Shown in pieces: positions 23,817 to 26,502 of a stretch of 26,502 bases of DNA. The stretch is taken from the NCBI GenBank assembly GCA_964504625.1, contig CAZDEK010000002.1:1-26502 (forward strand), written 5' to 3'. Position 1 is the first letter of the stretch, and the number at the start of each line of letters is the position of its first letter. Position numbers and translations under genes: made by a program. This stretch comes from CAZDEK01 sp964504625 (GTDB lineage: Bacteria > Patescibacteriota > Saccharimonadia > CAILAD01 > GCA-016700035). The notes below the pieces were generated by a model. It was not told the origin of the DNA. It searched no databases and worked only from the letters and a program-made list of their open reading frames with translations.

Positions 23817-24430
23817 GCATGTTTGGTAAGCATGAAAAACGGCCACATCCAGTCAGAAACTTTTTTCTTATCGTCGGCTTTGGGCTTTGCGTATTTATAG
23901 CCGCATTGATCGGCGCGGCTTATTATTTATCGCCGCAGGATAGTTTACGGCCAGCTGATGCTATTGTAGTGGTTTCGGGTGGACAAACTGTCAGCCGAGC
24001 TGTACGTGGGATAGAGCTCTATCAGAAAGGTTTGGCGCCGAAGATAATTTTTTCCGGAGCAGCTCTCGATGATGGCCCAAGTAATGCACGCGAAATGGCA
24101 GCCGAAGCTCGTCGTCGGGGCGTGCCGGAGCGCGATATTATTGTCGAGGAGGCAGCTCAAACCACGTTACAAAACGCTGAGAAAACGCGGCCAATTATCG
24201 ATCGCTTACAGGCTAAGACTATCTATCTCGTCACTTCACCATATCATCAGCGACGTACACTCATGACTTTTCGAAATGTCTATGGGTCGGGCTACGCATT
24301 TCTCAATGAGTCAAGCTTTGATAGCCGCTGGAGTAAGGCGGCGTGGTGGGCGAGCCCATTTGGCGTATGGATAACTGGCTCTGAGTTGGCAAAAGTAGGT
24401 TGGATCTACGCTACCGGTCAGTATCAATAA
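23813..24430 (+). CDS. DUF218 (YdcF/SanA/ElyC-like) membrane protein
   Basis: A 205-aa protein with a short basic N-terminus, one membrane helix (about 15-37) and a DUF218 domain (about 47-190) showing ADAIVVVSGG, RGIELYQKGLAPKIIFSG, SNAREMAAEARRRGVP and VTSPYHQRRTLMTF. DUF218 proteins such as SanA and ElyC are tied to envelope integrity and peptidoglycan or undecaprenyl recycling; the activity is unknown. The ATG overlaps the desulfurase TGA (ATGA), so it is the last gene of the operon. A second in-frame ATG at 23819 is possible. Confidence 0.88.
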   Translation: MSMFGKHEKRPHPVRNFFLIVGFGLCVFIAALIGAAYYLSPQDSLRPADAIVVVSGGQTVSRAVRGIELYQKGLAPKIIFSGAALDDGPSNAREMAAEARRRGVPERDIIVEEAAQTTLQNAEKTRPIIDRLQAKTIYLVTSPYHQRRTLMTFRNVYGSGYAFLNESSFDSRWSKAAWWASPFGVWITGSELAKVGWIYATGQYQ

Positions 24431-24444
24431 GTCCGAAAAACTAC

Positions 24445-24473
24445 TTGACAAAGTACGTTCTTGTTCGTAGAAT
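24445..24473 (+). promoter_or_regulatory. Near-consensus sigma-70 promoter of the structured RNA
   Basis: TTGACA (24445-24450) is a perfect -35, spaced 17 nt from TAGAAT (24468-24473). It is the best promoter in the window. Transcription would begin near 24480, where no protein-coding gene follows on the plus strand. Confidence 0.88.
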
Positions 24474-24479
24474 ATCGTC

Positions 24480-24867
24480 ATTGCTGACACTAGCAAGTTC
24501 CTTAGCGAATAGATCTTGCGCGCGGGTACAGGGGGGTACGCGCGCAGCCGGTGGCTCTGGGTGGTCCTCTCCATCCTTGACCCTCAGAGCCACTGGATCG
24601 CAGTCACTTTCCCAGAGTGACTCAGGTATGGGTAGTCGAGTGGGGTTCCTTCCCTTCCCTCCTACTTCGCTCGGCTACCCCAACCTCGCTGCCGCCATAG
24701 CGGCACATCTTCGGGACGACCAGGCCCTTCCTCTCCCTTGAGCTCGGCATCTGCCTGGCTCTAAACCTGGTCGTCCCGACAATCCTGATCGGCTGCAAGG
24801 CTGAGATGGTTGGCTCTGCTGGGGCTAGTGAGCCAAACGGGCCCTGAGCGCAACGCGCTCAGGGCCC
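24480..24867 (+). ncRNA. Putative structured non-coding RNA, family not recognised
   Basis: The 492-nt gap between DUF218 and the next gene holds no credible ORF, but it has a near-consensus promoter and a chain of hairpins: 24481-24496 (5 bp), 24517-24546 (7+4 bp with a GG bulge), 24548-24596 (12 bp with one G.T), 24602-24622 (7 bp), 24630-24680 (11 bp with one T.G), 24690-24705 (6 bp, CATA loop), 24711-24779 (14 bp perfect, internal GAGC/GCTC stem), 24810-24836 (7 bp) and 24839-24867 (13 bp, AAC loop, GC-rich). The RNA would be about 390 nt. I looked for the conserved cores of RNase P RNA, tmRNA and SRP RNA and did not find them. A canonical T-tract after the last hairpin is missing. The end point is a guess. 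Confidence 0.7.
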
Positions 24868-24882
24868 CCTTCGTATGTACGT

Positions 24883-24913
24883 AAAAAATCCCACCATCTT
24901 CATTGATGGTGGG
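24883..24913 (-). terminator. Intrinsic terminator of the minus-strand HTH-like gene
   Basis: On the minus strand CCCACCATC (24905-24913), a 6-nt loop and GATGGTGGG (24890-24898) form a 9-bp perfect stem followed by A and TTTTTT. It lies 9 nt after the stop of the gene at 24923-25258 and opposes transcription of the structured RNA. Confidence 0.93.
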
Positions 24914-24922
24914 AAGAGGTCG

Positions 24923-25258
24923 CTAGACCTGAGAGACTCGTGCCTCGATGGGACCTCCGTAGAGGTCGCGCTGAACGGTGTTGACCGGGATCTTCAGTGC
25001 CTGTGCGATAAGCGCTTCAGGCGAGGCTTGGGCGAGCCGTCGAAGCTCGATGTCCTCAGAGCTGAAGATGACCGTGCGAGGTTCGTCCTCGCCACTGAGT
25101 AGATCGGTACGCACCACCTGAACCGTGCCTCGATAGGTTCGGCAGTGGTAGGTGCCAGTGTGCTGCTTCGCATACTTACCAACGATGGTGTGGGGCGTCT
25201 GCGGGACACCCTCGGGATGGGTGAACTCACAGCGGGGGATAGCAGTAGTGGTGTGCAT
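24923..25258 (-). CDS. Small protein with possible C-terminal helix-turn-helix
   Basis: A 111-aa protein of no family that I recognise. The N-terminal half is beta-like with Cys/His (C10, H14, H33, H38, C39) and TYHCRTYRGTVQVVRTD. The C-terminal half has SPEALIAQALKIPVNTVQRDL (split about 79-99), which resembles a helix-turn-helix (IAxALxIPxNTVxRDL). A DNA-binding role is inference. It has its own strong terminator, and a possible promoter on the minus strand (TTGTCC, 18 nt, TATACG) ends 5 nt before the ATG. It is GC-richer than the neighbouring plus-strand genes, like the LysM-like gene, and divergent from mnmA. Confidence 0.78.
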   Translation of the reverse strand: MHTTTAIPRCEFTHPEGVPQTPHTIVGKYAKQHTGTYHCRTYRGTVQVVRTDLLSGEDEPRTVIFSSEDIELRRLAQASPEALIAQALKIPVNTVQRDLYGGPIEARVSQV

Positions 25259-25263
25259 GAACT

Positions 25264-25293
25264 CGTATAGCCTTTCTGGCAGGGTACGGACAA
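25264..25293 (-). promoter_or_regulatory. Possible promoter of the HTH-like gene
   Basis: On the minus strand TTGTCC (25288-25293) and TATACG (25264-25269) are 18 nt apart, and the -10 ends 5 nt before the ATG. The last base of the -10 is non-consensus, so the call is weak. Confidence 0.35.
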
Positions 25294-25304
25294 CTTGCTA
25301 AGGC

Positions 25305-25310
25305 TACAAT
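25305..25310 (+). promoter_or_regulatory. -10 element of mnmA
   Basis: TACAAT ends 21 nt before the mnmA ATG, predicting a leader of about 14-15 nt. A good -35 is not visible. Confidence 0.4.
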
Positions 25311-25312
25311 AA

Positions 25313-25324
25313 TATCTTAAGATA
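25313..25324. repeat. 12-bp perfect palindrome in the mnmA leader
   Basis: TATCTTAAGATA is a perfect palindrome just after the presumed -10 of mnmA, next to the divergent HTH-like gene. It could be an operator site. Confidence 0.5.
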
Positions 25325-25331
25325 GTCAACT

Positions 25332-26378
25332 ATGAATTCGCAGCAGCAGACAGTGTACGTCGGATTATCTGGGGGCGTAGATTCCAGTGTGGCAGCCGCT
25401 TTCTTGCAGCAGGCTGGTTATCATGTCGTTGGGGCATACATGAAGAATTGGACGCGGGATATTGCTGGTAATACCTGCCCATGGGAGGATGACCTCCTGA
25501 GTGCGAAGCGAGTGGCAGCTAAGCTAGGTATTGAGCTTAAAGTTTTTGATCTCCAGGCGGCTTATAAGACGCAAGTGGTCGACGTGATGGTGGCTGCTTA
25601 TGCGGCGGGACTGACACCGAATCCAGACGTACTGTGTAATCAGGAGATTAAGTTTCGTCTCTTCTATGATCTCTGCCGTGAAGCCGGTGCAGATCTGGTC
25701 GCTACTGGGCACTATGCCCGGCTAATTGATGGGCGTTTGGCGATGGCCGTGGATAGCCGCAAGGACCAAACCTACTTTCTTTACCGAATGCCGCGTGATA
25801 GCGCCCAGCACGTGCTCTTTCCGTTGGGTGACTATGAGAAGACGCGCGTGCGTGAACTCGCTCGAGAGTTTGCCCTGCCGACTGCTGAACGAGCTGAGAG
25901 TATGGGATTGTGTTTCGTCGGCAAGGTGCCGTTAAAAGACTTTCTCGCAGAGTTTGTCACCCTGCACCCAGGAGAAATACATGCCGAAGACGGTAGTGTT
26001 TTAGGTCATCATGATGGTGTTGAGCTGTTTACAGTCGGGCAGAGACATGGCTTAGGTCTTGGTGGAGGAAAACCATACTATGTGCTTGCAAAGAATCTGG
26101 CTAGTCATGTAGTGACGGTTACGACAGATCCGACCAAGTTGCGGCGGACTCATTATAAGATCGCTCACTGTGTATGGTGGGATGTGCCTTTACCTGATCA
26201 TGATTATCAAGTTCGTATTCGCCATCTTGGTGAGCTCCTGACGTGTCGACTTGAGCAGATTGATGACGAAAGCTGGAAAATTCATCTGGTGGATGGGGCC
26301 CATCGGAGTGTCGCCGCCGGACAGCATGCCGTGCTCTACGACGGTGAGCGAGTGCTTGGTGGTGGTCCGCTTATATAA
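25332..26378 (+). CDS. mnmA: tRNA-specific 2-thiouridylase
   Basis: A 348-aa enzyme that thiolates U34 of the Glu, Gln and Lys tRNAs. The ATP pyrophosphatase loop is GLSGGVDSSVAA. The two catalytic cysteines are C102 (NPDVLCNQEIKF) and C194 (ESMGLCFVG). ATGHYAR, KDQTYFLYR and GQRHGLGLGGG are also present. The C-terminal beta-barrel is a little shorter than usual (family about 360-370 aa). Sulfur probably comes from the cysteine desulfurase at 22659-23816. It is divergent from the HTH-like gene and convergent with the partial gene at the window end. Confidence 0.97.
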   Translation: MNSQQQTVYVGLSGGVDSSVAAAFLQQAGYHVVGAYMKNWTRDIAGNTCPWEDDLLSAKRVAAKLGIELKVFDLQAAYKTQVVDVMVAAYAAGLTPNPDVLCNQEIKFRLFYDLCREAGADLVATGHYARLIDGRLAMAVDSRKDQTYFLYRMPRDSAQHVLFPLGDYEKTRVRELAREFALPTAERAESMGLCFVGKVPLKDFLAEFVTLHPGEIHAEDGSVLGHHDGVELFTVGQRHGLGLGGGKPYYVLAKNLASHVVTVTTDPTKLRRTHYKIAHCVWWDVPLPDHDYQVRIRHLGELLTCRLEQIDDESWKIHLVDGAHRSVAAGQHAVLYDGERVLGGGPLI

Positions 26379-26381
26379 AAA

Positions 26382-26403
26382 CCGCCTACATGAGAGTAGG
26401 CGG
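26382..26403 (-). terminator. Intrinsic terminator for the partial minus-strand gene
   Basis: On the minus strand an 8-bp stem CCGCCTAC / GTAGGCGG (6-nt loop) is followed by TTTTTATATAAG. It lies 10 nt after the stop codon at 26414-26416, and its T-tract overlaps the mnmA stop region. Confidence 0.92.
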
Positions 26404-26413
26404 CCGTAAGGAG

Positions 26414-26502
26414 CTAGTTCGTGGTGGGTATGGTTGGGACGATGACCATGCCTTCGGAGTTGACCGTGGCTTCGATGACGCTTCTGATCGCGTGATAGGC
26501 CA
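26414..26502 (-). CDS. C-terminus of an unidentified minus-strand protein (start outside window)
   Basis: The minus-strand frame from the window edge reads AYHAIRSVIEATVNSEGM and then VIVPTIPTTN before TAG. A strong terminator follows directly and base use is GC-rich, like the other minus-strand small genes, so it is likely a real gene end. Only 28 residues are visible, too few to name it. Confidence 0.6.
   Translation of the reverse strand, partial: AYHAIRSVIEATVNSEGMVIVPTIPTTN

Noticed and set aside
24400..24741. 113-aa plus-strand open frame over the structured RNA region
   Set aside because: It starts inside the DUF218 gene, crosses the promoter and hairpins, and has a low-complexity, non-protein-like composition with no start signal.
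24480..24867. RNase P RNA, tmRNA or SRP RNA
   Set aside because: The GAGGAAAGTCC and ACAGAA cores of RNase P RNA, the tRNA-like ends of tmRNA and the GGAAGCAGCC-type loop of SRP RNA were looked for and not found. By-eye search only.

Overview
The window looks like a piece of a small, streamlined bacterial chromosome of the Candidate Phyla Radiation, most likely a Saccharibacteria (TM7) relative. This is inferred from gene content and layout (heliorhodopsin, an Rpf-type cell-wall hydrolase, many single-pass membrane proteins, tight overlaps, almost no intergenic DNA), not from a marker gene. TGA ends several clearly complete genes (the ABC ATPase, tatD and the cysteine desulfurase), so this is not one of the CPR lineages that read UGA as glycine. 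No rRNA, tRNA, CRISPR array, insertion sequence or prophage gene was seen.

Layout. 1-3185: the end of a sensor histidine kinase, then a three-gene block of a one-TM protein, a MacB/LolD-type ABC ATPase and a MacB-type permease, preceded by direct repeats of OmpR/PhoB-box geometry. 3251-4027: a heliorhodopsin with its own promoter-like region and a perfect 19-bp bidirectional terminator. 4093-5043 (minus): a YggT-family protein and a GC-rich membrane protein with a LysM-like domain. 5159-10216: central metabolism (pyruvate kinase, a small membrane protein, triosephosphate isomerase, GlmS, inorganic pyrophosphatase). 10213-11193 (minus): a membrane-anchored protein of unknown role. 11280-15786: UvrD/PcrA helicase, a VanX-like D,D-dipeptidase and a lone PurD. 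16001-18349: an RpfB-like protein, RsmA/KsgA and a small zinc-binding-type protein. 18445-24430: a membrane transglutaminase-like protein, MetG, TatD, a cysteine desulfurase and a DUF218 protein, mostly with overlapping ends. 24431-24922: a gene-free stretch with a near-consensus sigma-70 promoter and at least eight strong hairpins, probably an unrecognised structured RNA. 24923-26502: a small minus-strand protein with a possible helix-turn-helix, MnmA, and the tail of another minus-strand gene.

The genes suggest a host-dependent cell that keeps lower glycolysis, UDP-GlcNAc precursor supply, tRNA 2-thiolation (desulfurase plus MnmA) and several extracytoplasmic envelope or peptidoglycan proteins. 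Several genes have a -10-like hexamer only 6-7 nt before the ATG and no Shine-Dalgarno, suggesting leaderless mRNAs, while genes inside operons overlap or have short SD motifs. The most interesting item is the putative ~390-nt structured RNA at about 24480-24867. Next come the heliorhodopsin unit, the leaderless promoter pattern, the palindromic in-frame insertion in rsmA, and the desulfurase with an altered cofactor pocket.
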